Origin: Annona cherimola
Taxonomy: Eukaryota > Streptophyta > Magnoliopsida > Magnoliales > Annonaceae
Length of the DNA stretch: 64,000 nt
Assembly (NCBI GenBank): GCA_030490835.1
Contig: CM059972.1
Coordinates: 59,501,563 to 59,565,562 of the forward strand
Reading direction: 5' to 3'
Shown here: positions 1 through 9,831 of the stretch, in pieces
How the letters are laid out: the number at the start of each line of letters is the position of its first letter
Position numbering within the stretch: the stretch's first letter is position 1
The notes under the pieces: model-generated
What the model was told of the DNA's origin: nothing
The model's input: the letters and a program-made list of their open reading frames with translations, nothing else
Databases searched by the model: none
Translations under genes and position numbers: made by a program

Positions 1-2419
1 TTGAGTTTTAGTTGATTGAACACCATGCGATGCAATTATACCAGATTGCTGACAATCTTTCTTACATAATTTTGGACAGTTTCTTCTATCATGACCAACT
101 ACGACCTTCTTGCATCTACAACATAATTGTCCATTGTGTTCCATAGCTTTTTCAATGCAAGATTTTAAATGCTTACTTGACCATCTTTTTCTTTGTACAA
201 TATTTGGAAATTCCACAGTACGAGTTGGGGCATTTGGTCCATTGTTATTGGTTAAAAGTTTAATTCCTCCTCTAATGTGATCATTCATCTCAAGCTCAAA
301 TGCTATTGAATTATGATGAACTTCTTTGACAGGTTCATTTGCATGGTTGCTATCTTCAGAAATCCTTTATCTGTCTCCACAAGCTATGTTCCGCTGTTGT
401 TCTTCTAACTTCTGTGATTGTATATGCTCTTGCAAACTTGTTATTAAAGTTTCTAAAATTATGGTTCCAATCTAATAACAACCCCAACTTGATGTTATTT
501 TCTCAAGGATGAAATTTAATTTTAGGAGTGTCAAATTGCGATGAACCGTAGCTGAATTTGTAGCATCACAATTTTGTGCAAATAGTGTAACTTCAACATT
601 CTTTTTTGGACATTACGACCAACGACAAAGCAAATGATGATCAAGCATAGTTATGATATCACGCCAGTGAAATGCAGATAATATATTTGACAAATAATCC
701 TACACCAATCAAATAGCCGACATGAACATATTGCAATTTTTCTATCTTCACACCATGTTACTGTTCTCCTATAGGTGGGGTCTTTATACTTATTTATTTC
801 ATATAAAATACGACTCCCATCTCAACCTCGAATTTAGGCTTGTAATAACATGACTCCTCTACTTTTACTTGAAAATAAAAAATACCTCTCTAGTATATCA
901 TTTAGCAATCTATTCCTTAATCTCAAGTTTGGTCTTCAAAACAGGAATCCCATACAAACTTTTATAATCAGCATTTTTTCATCTTCTCTTTTCTTTTTAA
1001 CAGCATGCTCATATGCTTCTACAAACTCAAGTAATTGAGTGGTTGGTCCAACCAAGCCGTCAAAAAAAGCATTCATGTTTTTAGATTGTTGCATAGTGGT
1101 CATCCCTGCTAAGAAAATACTTCTTTTATAAGTTGGTATCCACTCCTCCCTTACATTAAACATCTGTTGCAGCCACGCATGGTCTGTCAAATCATAATCA
1201 TTCATTAATTTTGCCCAACTAGATTCAAACTCCTCCTAATCTTCTGTATTGTGGATCAATTGTACAATTTATCTTTGAATTCAAGATATTTTTATTGGCA
1301 GATTACAACTTCTCAGGAAATTTTCTATGTATGTGCCATGAGCAGAAAATATGCTTCGTAGTTGGGAAAACTATAGAAATGACCTTTATAATAGCTGGAT
1401 CTTGATCTATAATAATGAATTTTGGTGGTACATTACCCATAGCATGGAGCCATGTTTTAAACAACCATGTAAAGTGTTCTTCACTCTCACCAAATAATAA
1501 ACCTGCACAAAGTAAAATTGATTGCATAGGTGATTTACTCCAACAAAGGGCCCAAAAGGCATATCATATTTATTTGTTCGATAAGTTGTGTCGAAACAAA
1601 TAACATCATTGAAAACTTGATAATCTTTTTTGGAATCCTCGTCTACCCAAAAACATGATGTCAACTGATGTTGGTCATCGACTTGAATTTCATAAAAATA
1701 ATCTGACTTCTTATTAAACTTTTTCTGAAAGTACTCAAGTAATGCTGTTGCACTTCCACCATATCTCGACATTCGTCTAGATCTTAAGGCATTACGAAGG
1801 TTAACTTTCATGAATCCTAACTGATCACGTCCCCCAACCTCTTCTGTCATGAAATGCAATGATCTTGAAACTCCAATACCGATCTTGCAAAGCCCCTCAA
1901 CTATATTTAGTTGTGAGTCCGACACATTACGATGAGATTGAAGACAACGAGACTTTATGGGGGTTTTCAGCCGGTGAGAGTACTTTTTTTTGAAACTCAT
2001 AATTGTCTATTTAGAAGCGTCTGTTGTGAGCTTGATGCTAAGTGATGCAAGACATTCACATCTAGTAATGTCCATTTGCTTTCTTTTTCTTTCAACATTT
2101 TCTACATTCCTTCCAAGTCCTTGCATTGAACATTTCAGCAAGTGAAAGAATATTTTCTTATTTTTTTAGATCTTCTAAAATCACTTTCTCTTATACTAAA
2201 ACTACAACATCTTACATATAAATTGTGGAAAGAATATGCCTCTTCTTCAGTATCAAACTCTTGTCCAATAATCGGAGTTAACTCAGCAGGTGCATGGGGA
2301 GTAAAACCAATCACACTCATAGGACTCTGTTCACTTTCTTCAACTAACATAACATCTTCAGTTAATTCCACTGTAGGCTGTGGAGACATACTTGGGTTCA
2401 TGTCAAATGATGATTTCAT
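1..2419 (-). pseudogene. FAR1/FHY3-related (MULE-transposase-derived) gene, broken
   Basis: A minus-strand reading from about 2419 to the window edge shows the domain order of the FAR1/FHY3 family, which are transcription factors domesticated from Mutator-like transposases. An N-terminal FAR1 zinc-binding region (2135-2330) contains GQEFDTEEEAYSFHNLY. The MULE core follows at about 1300-1640, with CFDTTYRTNKYDMPFGPFVG and, in another frame, FIIIDQDPAIIKVI followed by HIFCSWHIHRKFP. A C-terminal helical part lies at 936-1205, and a degraded SWIM-like CSCRLF segment near 690-740. A zinc-knuckle-like GHDRRNCPK occurs at about 60-110. The frame changes near 1520, and stops fall after about 2135 and between 1205 and 1300, so no single ORF remains. 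It is either a decayed FRS gene copy or a decayed MULE; no terminal inverted repeats are visible because the 3' part lies outside the window. Confidence 0.8.
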
Positions 2420-4240
2420 TTGATAAATACCTAGTAAATCATATAAGAAATATAATATGAATTAATCATCTGATAAGAAACAGAAGATGTCAATTTTATA
2501 ACTACTTGCAATGCAACAATACCTACTTTGTAGCAAAGTAGTAGAGAAAATAAACAATTATGCATAATAAATAGTGTAGAATTCTAATATCAACACATTG
2601 ATATTTTCATATAACACACTAAATTCATCTTTTTTGAATACTAGCATGCTTCACCTACTATATTGGATGTAAATGTGTGTATTATAAAATTTCTATCTAT
2701 TTTTGAATATCAGTATGCTTAATATGCAGTCAGCATAGTACACTGAAAATAAGTATACATACGTGCACATTTCTGGCTATCTATTTTTGAATATTAGCAT
2801 GCTTAATATCCAGTCAACATGGTATATTTGTTTATAACACTGTTTTGATTTGAAAATCAATATCCTTAGTATCTAGTCAGCATTCTATATTGAAAGAAAA
2901 TGTCTGGTAGTCTGGTAGTCTATCTTTGAAAATAAGCTTTCTTAGTATCTAGTCAACATTCTATATTGAAAGACAAAATATTGTAAGAATAACCTAACTA
3001 TACGAATGAACCTTTTAACATTTTATAATTTTTGAAAATTCTAATTTTTTCCTAAATCCTTTTCTATGTTACAGGTGGGTGCAAATGTAGCATGTATCAT
3101 TTTTAACCTATAGGGAATGCCTATTTGACAAATATATATCTAGAAATGCCTACTTTAGCACAAAGCAATAGATAAAAATTAATAGACTATTATGAACAAG
3201 ACATCACGTGCCAACCGAAGTTTGTAATTTTGGAAGATAATTCAACACGTCGGTCAAGATTTTTGCACTTGATTTTGACTCCTAAAGAAATCACTATTTG
3301 CTAAAAAACATTAATGTTTAGCAACAATTCATTTATTATAATGTTGTACAATTCTACATTTAACATCCTAATGCTCCCATATAACATACTAAATTTACAA
3401 GTGTATTTTAACAATTATTAGTTCTATTAAGATAACTAAACAACTACATTGTCTACAAATACCCAATCAGTAAAAAGAAAGTGCATGATTCTAGAAATCT
3501 CGTACTAATATTTATATACAGCTTACTAACTTCTTAGTTTATTTTAACTAATTCTTACAAGGGTAATGAAAATTCTAAACAAAAATATGAAATTAAGTTG
3601 TAAAAGTCAATGTATACTTCTTTAATGTACGTAAATAGAAATATTGAAATTAAATCTTCAATGTACCATTTTATACATGCAATATTAATTAACATAGGAT
3701 CATCCAACAAATATTAATTTCCTTAAAATCATTATATGTAACACATGCAAAAATGTATCAAAATCCATTTACATCCATTAAAAAATGTATCAAAATTTTA
3801 ATTTGGCAAGTTACACCACCCTGTTTTAGTATCAAAATTCATTCAAATTCAATCGATCCATCTCAAGTGTAAATATTTCACCCTGTTTTAATGTTGTCAA
3901 AAAATAGTGGAAAATATTTCACCCTGTCTTTTGACATTTTTAAAATTTTGAAATGTAAAAATTTTACAATTTGCTACCTGAAAACGAAAACTACCTTCCA
4001 CTGACAATTTGCTACCTAAAATCTCAGCAGTTTTCTTCAATTATGATTTGCAATAGAAAAATCGAAGTAGTTTATTTTAGCTATGATCTTCTTCTATTCG
4101 GGCGGACTTTGTTAGCTGCGGATACTTCACTCATTTTGTGTCAACTTTGGGTGGGACTAAATGCAATTTGAGGTTGACAGGCTTGTCAAACGTCATTGGG
4201 TGAAGCTTTGACAGGAATGCAATTTTGGGGGCCATCTTCT
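2420..4240. other. AT-rich intergenic DNA, no gene seen
   Basis: No supported coding region is visible. The only structure I recognise is the degenerate tandem array at 2633-2975, listed separately. Short open frames here lack any family resemblance. Confidence 0.6.
2633..2975. repeat. Degenerate tandem repeat, about five units
   Basis: Five successive units of roughly 60-85 bp each begin with TTTGAATA or TTTGAAAAT, followed by a form of AGCATGCTTAATATCCAGTCA and then a form of ACATTCTATATTGAAAG. Unit starts are near 2634, 2701, 2785, 2849 and 2925. The last two units are the most alike. Confidence 0.6.
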
Positions 4241-4630
4241 CCCTGCACGCATTTTTCATGTGCCACTGCATGTCAGTAATAATTGTCGCTGCTATTTTTT
4301 CTCCCCTTTCGCGTCACCGTTTGGAGAGGGAATGGCTGTGTTCAGCTCTACACATTGGCAGCCTACACACGCTGCACTGGCCGCCTACCCGCTAGGCCGA
4401 GCACTCTACACACTGCCAAAAAATTGGGCTTCAGTTCCCTTTGTTTTCCTATGCACATATCCTCATTGTCATGCACGATATACGCATCTCATGCTTTTCA
4501 ACGGCCTAGATTGCACCCGCTCAAGCGGACGGTGGGATGGCGTACCTACACAAGAATTCGGGTGCATCTTTGCTGCACCTGAATATATCCCTATATCTAT
4601 AAAGAGCGAGAGAGGGAGAGAAATTTTTCA
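4241..4630. other. Locally GC-richer unexplained segment
   Basis: This stretch has visibly more G and C than the AT-rich flanks and carries overlapping open frames (4260-4637 and 4283-4582). I recognise no domain in any frame. It could be a captured gene fragment or part of a TE. Confidence 0.3.
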
Positions 4631-4990
4631 GGTGTAGTGCCACTGCAACGTAATTATAGTGCAGTGGCGTCAAAATGGGTCCCATATGATGATAAAATTA
4701 TAATCTACTTCACCTATTATATTTAGAATAATATATTCTATTACTATATCAATTTTCATCCCAACCAGATATGTATCTAGACTCTATCTGAAAATGATAC
4801 AAATTTAAAGTAATAAAATAGTTTGATGTAAATAACAACTTTAAAGTGGTTTTCTCAACATGTAAATCATTTGCTATAAAATTTATATATGAATAAATGA
4901 TTGTATAAAATTTCATTGTATTCTAATAAGTATGGGCCCAAAAATGAACAAATGTACTACTATTCCATTTTGGTGTAGTGGCACTGCACC
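4631..4990. mobile_element. MITE-like element with short TIRs
   Basis: GGTGTAGTGCCACTGCA at 4631 is matched in inverse by the sequence ending at 4990 (reverse complement GGTGCAGTGCCACTAC), and both arms carry CAAAATGG slightly further in. I see no convincing target-site duplication, so the superfamily is not assigned. Confidence 0.45.
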
Positions 4991-5026
4991 AGAATAACTC
5001 TCATAAATATATATACACACACACAC

Positions 5027-5575
5027 GGTCCCGCTTCTATATAACTAGGTTACATAGAAGCAGATCCATGTAACCCATTCAAAATCTAATATTTTGATCC
5101 TTAACGAAAAATTCAATCCATTCATTATATTTAACATCATTTGTTTATCCAGGAGACTAAGTTTCATCCCAATCAAGTATGTTCAAGGGCCACATTTGTT
5201 CATATATATATATATATATATTCATGTGTGAACTATGAAAGATGCTTAGATCTATTTATACATGTATTAAAATATAATAGTATTAGATAGAATCATTTAT
5301 TCATATAGAAATGATATTTTGGACGGTTTAGATATTGAAAAAACTATTTTAAATTAATATTTTAGTATTTTTCATAATTTACATAAGAATATATACATTT
5401 TCTAACAAATGTAGCAAGAAACATACTTGATTGGGATGAAACTTGATCACTTAGATAAAAAAATGACGTTAAATATAATGAATGAATTAGATTTTTCATC
5501 AAAGATAAAATCATAGATTTTGAAAGAGTTTCATGGATCTACTTCTATGTAACCCGGTTACACAGAAGCAGAGCC
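5027..5575. mobile_element. Long-TIR MITE, copy A, in TA/CA microsatellite
   Basis: The left end (GGTCCCGCTTCTATATAACT) and the reverse complement of the right end (GGCTCTGCTTCTGTGTAACC) begin inverted arms that stay similar for about 150 bp, including shared blocks such as TTCATTATATTTAAC and TTTCATCCCAATCAAGTATG. Each tip also holds a small palindrome (GGTTACATAGAAGC facing GCTTCTATATAAC). The element sits between (TA)n/(CA)n tracts, as reported for Micron-type MITEs that insert in TA repeats. That family match is inference. Confidence 0.7.
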
Positions 5576-5593
5576 TTATATATGTATATATTA

Positions 5594-6080
5594 GGAACGC
5601 TTCTATGAAACTTCTCTTCTATGAAAATCTTTCATTTTTAAATCTTGATGATTGATAGAAAATACTGAAAATTCTTTTTTTAATTTCACTTTATATGGGT
5701 CTCATCTATAAATGTGTAAAATCAACATAATAAAATAGTTCAATATTAAAATAGCAACTTTAAAGTAGTTTTTTAACATCTAAACCATCTAAAATATCAA
5801 TAATATATAGATAAATGATCTTATAAAGTGCTGTTATATTCTAATACATGTGTGAATAGATCTAAGCATTTTTCACAATTTACACATGAATGCACTTATT
5901 TTTGAGCAAATGTGGCCTATTTACATATTGAATTGGATGAAACTTGGTCTCCTAGCTAAACAAATAGTGTAAAATATAATAAATGGATTGAATTTTTTTT
6001 ATCAAGGATCAACATTTTAAAAATAAAAAGTGTTTCACGAAGTCACTTCTATGAAACCTGATTTTATAGAAGTATTCTCG
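5594..6080. mobile_element. Related MITE, copy B
   Basis: It starts GGAACGCTTCTATGAAAC and ends with the inverse of GAGAATACTTCTATAAAATC. The interior is related to copies D and E, with the ACTTTAAAGTAGTTTTTTAAC, ACCATCTAAAATATCAATAA and TAGATCTAAGCATTTTTCA blocks. (TA)n tracts flank both sides. Confidence 0.65.
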
Positions 6081-6104
6081 TATATATATCATATATATAT
6101 ATAT

Positions 6105-6257
6105 GGGCTCCACTTTTATGTAACCCTGTTACATAGAAGCAGTTCCATTTAACCCCCTCAAATTTCAAAATATTGATCATTGATGAAAAATCGAATCCAT
6201 TCATTGTATTTAATACTATTTATTTTGCTAGGAGACTAAGTTTCATATAAATCAAGT
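6105..6257. mobile_element. Truncated left arm of a copy-A type MITE
   Basis: GGGCTCCACTTTTATGTAAC plus about 150 bp resembles the left arm of copy A. It stops after TTTCATATAAATCAAGTATG, where a copy-B/D type sequence takes over, so this is a fragment or half of a chimera. Confidence 0.5.
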
Positions 6258-6765
6258 ATGTGAACCTCTTTTCTATTAACCCCCCCATTTTTTAAATTTT
6301 GATGATTAATGAAAAATCCACTTCATCCATTGTATTTAGCATTATTTATAGTATCCTGAAAACTTTTTTATTTTTTTAATTTCACTATATATGAGTCCCA
6401 TCTATAAATGTATAAAATCTACGTAATAAAATGGTTCAACAACTTTAAAGTATTTTTTTCAACATCTAAACCATCTAAAATATCAATAATATGTGGATAA
6501 ATGATCCTATAAAGTATCATTACATTATAATATATTTGCGAATGGATCTAAGCATTTTTCATAATTTACACATGAATGCATCTATTTTTGAGCAAATGAA
6601 GCCTATCCACATATTAGATTTGGATAAAACTTGGTCTCATAGCTAAACAAATAGTTTAAAATAAAATGAATAGATTAGATTTTCTATTAAGAATCAACAT
6701 TTCAAAAATGAAAAGGGTATTACAAAATCACTTCTATGAAACTAAGTTTTAGAGAAGTATTCCCG
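6258..6765. mobile_element. Related MITE, copy D
   Basis: The start TGAACCTCTTTTCTATTAAC and the end with ACTTCTATGAAACTAAGTTT then AGAGAAGTATTCCCG mirror copy B. The interior has the same ordered blocks as B. A (TA)n tract follows directly at 6766. Confidence 0.6.
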
Positions 6766-6830
6766 TATATATATATATATAATATCTCTTTTATGAAATA
6801 TATTGTATCTTTGAAGATATAAAGTATATA

Positions 6831-7356
6831 GTCATGCTTCTATGAAATCCTTTTTTTATATAATTCCCTACATTTTTAACCTCTAAATGATTGATAAAAA
6901 ATTAGCCTTATCTATTGTATTTAATATAATTTCATTTATAGTATCTTGAAAACCCTTTTATTTGTCCAATATTATCGTAGACAGACTCCAATGGAAATCA
7001 ACGTACTAAAATAATTTAATGTTAAATATCAATTTTAAAGTTGTATTTTCAACATTTAAACCATCTACAATATCATTTTTATGTGAATAAAATATTCTAT
7101 AAAGTATTATTACATTCTAATATATAATGTAAATAGACCTAAGCATTTTTATAATTTATATATGAATATATATATTTTTCAACAAATGTGGCTCATAAAC
7201 ATATTTGATCTAGATGAAACTTAGTCTTCTAAATAAATAAATGATATTAAATACAATAAATGGATTAAATTTTCCATCTAAGATTAAAATTTTAAAAATT
7301 AAGGAGGTTACATAGCTCTACTTCTATGTAACTTGATTACATAAAAGCAAAACCTT
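6831..7356. mobile_element. Related MITE, copy E
   Basis: The left tip GTCATGCTTCTATGAAATCC resembles copy B, whereas the right tip (ACTTCTATGTAACTTGATTA then CATAAAAGCAAAACCTT) resembles copy A. The interior has the shared blocks in the same order. Confidence 0.55.
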
Positions 7357-7541
7357 AAAATATATATTTTAAAATATAAACATTTGTTTTATCATGATGT
7401 TGAAAAATCATTTCGATGCAAGTTTTGCATGGCCCATACTCGCTTAAAAATACATTAGAATGTCATGAAAAAGCACGACATACCTATTCAAGACAATGGA
7501 ATGGGATAGGGATAGGGATTGGAATATGAGAAATTACATTA

Positions 7542-7913
7542 GGGGTGTGCTTGGTAAATGGTAAAACTTCTTTTTTTTTTTTTTTTTGAGAATGAAATGG
7601 TAAAACTTTTGATGAAAATTTTTTAGTATAAAAAGATGTGTTTGATAATGGATAAAATTTTTGATCAAAAGTTTTATAAATAAAAGTTATAAAGTGATGT
7701 GATATGATAAGAGTAATGATGATGACTAAAAATGATAAAGTTAAAATAGATAAATTAGTTATATGAGTATTTATAAAGAACTGATTCAAACGTAAGAAAA
7801 TTGTATAGAAAAATATGAAAAAATGATTAAAAACTAAGATAATTATGGAAAATAAAAAGCTTTAGATTGAAAAGTTTTAACTTGACGTGTTTTACACATT
7901 GCCAAACACACCC
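7542..7913. mobile_element. Tourist-like MITE, left copy
   Basis: Ends are GGGTGTGCTTGGTAAATG and the inverse of GGGTGTGTTTGGCAATGTG. The interior is related to the 9029-9280 element, with inverted AAAGTTAAAATAGATAAATT and ACTTTTGATGAAAA type blocks. A poly-T run follows the left end. The target duplication is not clean. Confidence 0.55.
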
Positions 7914-8136
7914 AAATTTTTTAATTGGTTAAGAATGATGGGATATGATATGAGTAATGATGAGACGTAGAGAGAATCAAGTTAAAATAGATAGATTAAT
8001 TGTATGGATAATTATGTAAAAATAATTGAAAAGTAGGATAGTTATATGAGAAGGTGTAAAAAAATAATTAAAAAATATAGTAGTTATATAGATTGAATAG
8101 TTTAACTGAAAAAGTTTGTGTTTGCCAAACACACCC
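7914..8136. mobile_element. Partial second Tourist-like copy abutting the first
   Basis: The interior blocks are repeated (AAGTTAAAATAGATAGATTA, GAAAAGTAGGATAGTTATAT) and it ends TTTGCCAAACACACCC, but no separate left TIR is seen. It is either a truncated copy or the remainder of an element into which the first copy inserted. Confidence 0.45.
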
Positions 8137-8319
8137 TGGGAATAAAAAAAACGAAAAATGGGAAAAATAGGCTATAATGCATTGGGAATAGAAAAAAAAT
8201 TTTGGATATGAAAAATCTCACCTTGTCTGCCATCAAAAGTGGCTAAAATTCCAGCGGGGAAGAGAACCTTATTTTGGACAGCACAACATTGCCTGACCTA
8301 GATGAAACGGGTTCATAAT
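8137..8319. other. Spacer between MITEs
   Basis: No feature is recognised except the left copy of the 9-bp direct repeat GTTCATAAT (8311-8319) that flanks the next element. Confidence 0.5.
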
Positions 8320-8822
8320 GGAGCGCGATCCCCTACACCCGGGTGCACTTAACTTCAGTGCACCTATGTGCATTAAACCCATTTTAACCCATTTTTTTTA
8401 TTTTTTTGTAATTTTTTTATACAAGTGTTAATTTAAGTGTATTTAACATGTGTATCAATTTTTACCATTTTTAGAGTATTTCAGATATTTATTTTTTATT
8501 TTTGAAAATTAGTGGCATTTTAGGTAATTTTTAATTTTTTTAATACAAGTGTTAATTTAAGTGTATTTAACATGTGTATCAATTTTTATCATTTTTAGAA
8601 CATTTTAGATATTTATTTTTTATTTTTAAAAATCAGTGGCATTTTAGGTAATTTATTTTCGAAAATAAAAAATAAATATCTAAAATACTCCAAAAATGAT
8701 AAAAATTGATACACATATTAAATACACTTAGATTAACACTTGTATAAAAAAATAAAAAAAATAGTTTAATGCACCTAGGTGCTCTAAAGCTAAATGCACT
8801 CGGGTGCAGGAGATCGCGTTCC
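8320..8822. mobile_element. Foldback Mutator-like MITE with perfect 9-bp TSD
   Basis: The 9-bp direct repeat GTTCATAAT flanks it on both sides (8311-8319 and 8823-8831), the TSD length of Mutator-like elements. TIRs begin GGAGCGCGATC and, inverted, GGAACGCGATC. Each continues into CCTACACCCGGGTGCA or CCTGCACCCGAGTGCA and then the ...GCACCTA.GTGCATTAAAC blocks. The left arm carries two tandem copies of a roughly 120-bp block (TACAAGTGTTAATTTAAGTG through CATTTTAGGTAATTT). The right arm has one inverted copy, so the element folds into an asymmetric hairpin. Confidence 0.85.
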
Positions 8823-9028
8823 GTTCATAATGCCATATGCCAAATATTTGTAACCAAGATCCGATGTTGACGAATCATGATGGCCTCGGGCATAAGGGAA
8901 CATCATGCTATTAAATTGCAAACCGCTTGGATGTGGAGTTCAATTGGAGATTGCAACAAAACATAAACTAGCACGAAGCCATCATAAAACTGCTGGTTTC
9001 CTAGATACTATGAATGAAAATAGATTAA

Positions 9029-9280
9029 GGGTGTGTTTGGCAATTGATAGAAAATATCAAGTTAAAACTTTTTACTCTCTATAACTATCATATTTTTTAA
9101 TCATTTTTCACATTTTCTTATACAACCACCCTACTTTTCAATCATTTATATACAACTATCAATACAACTAACCTATCTATTTTAACTTTATCCTCTTTAC
9201 TACTCAACATTACCCTTATTATATCACATCATTTGACAACTTTTACTCTAAAAAACTTTTTATCATTATCAAACACACCC
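9029..9280. mobile_element. Tourist-like MITE (PIF/Harbinger type) with TAA TSD
   Basis: The TIR GGGTGTGTTTGGCAATTGAT at the left is mirrored by the right end (reverse complement GGGTGTGTTTGATAATGATA). A 3-bp TAA duplication lies at 9026-9028 and 9281-9283. It sits about 430 bp past the stop codon of the reductase gene and may lie in or near its 3' flank. Confidence 0.85.
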
Positions 9281-9283
9281 TAA

Positions 9284-9711
9284 GAGTTGGTTGCAAAATC
9301 GGCAAAGCAAGCAATATGCTGAAACATACTATTGATATAAGTGGACCCATTTGTAATGGTACAAAGTTAAGACCAGAATGACTTTTGGTTGCAAGATTCT
9401 TTGCTTCATTGCAAGCCCTAGAAGCTAGAAATATAGGTATAACAATGACAAGGCACAAGGTATGCGACGTATTTACCAGGAAGTAGTCAAGAGAAAAAAT
9501 AATTGAGTTCTAGTCTGAAAATTTCATGCACCAGACTCCAACTGCAGGCTTGTCTAAGAAATGGTCTTGATCGTTAGTGCTGGTCTGTGCTGGGGGGTGG
9601 AATCTGGTCTCTGAACAGCTTTATAAGATGATACAATTTGAAATTCTTCCAAAAATATACAGTGGAAATGAACTGAAGTTTCTGCATTTTCTTCCACATT
9701 GCAAACCACCA
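9284..9711. other. 3' flank of the reductase gene
   Basis: This is downstream of the minus-strand stop codon at 9712-9714, so part is presumably 3' UTR. I could not identify a convincing polyadenylation signal, and nothing else is recognised. Confidence 0.4.
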
Positions 9712-9831
9712 TCAATTACCTAGCGTTAATCTCACGCCCTCTTTGAAACAAACAGGATTTATACCAAGCACTCGCATCAATTTGCTGATGTTCATGGATA
9801 TGTCAGCTGGGGAGATTACTCCACGATTAAC
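9712..9831 (-). CDS. Exon 6 of the reductase gene (stop codon)
   Basis: It encodes residues 279-317, [18 protein letters not shown] through GVRLTLGN, then TGA at 9714-9712. The acceptor is ACATGCAG|GTTAAT. SPADISMDISKL-like wording close to the C terminus is typical of the plant members of this family. Confidence 0.88.
   Translation of the reverse strand, partial: VNRGVISPADISMNISKLMRVLGINPVCFKEGVRLTLGN

Noticed and set aside
4260..4637. 125-codon plus-strand frame with a second overlapping frame
   Set aside because: No family resemblance and no splice or promoter support. Recorded only as an unexplained GC-richer segment.
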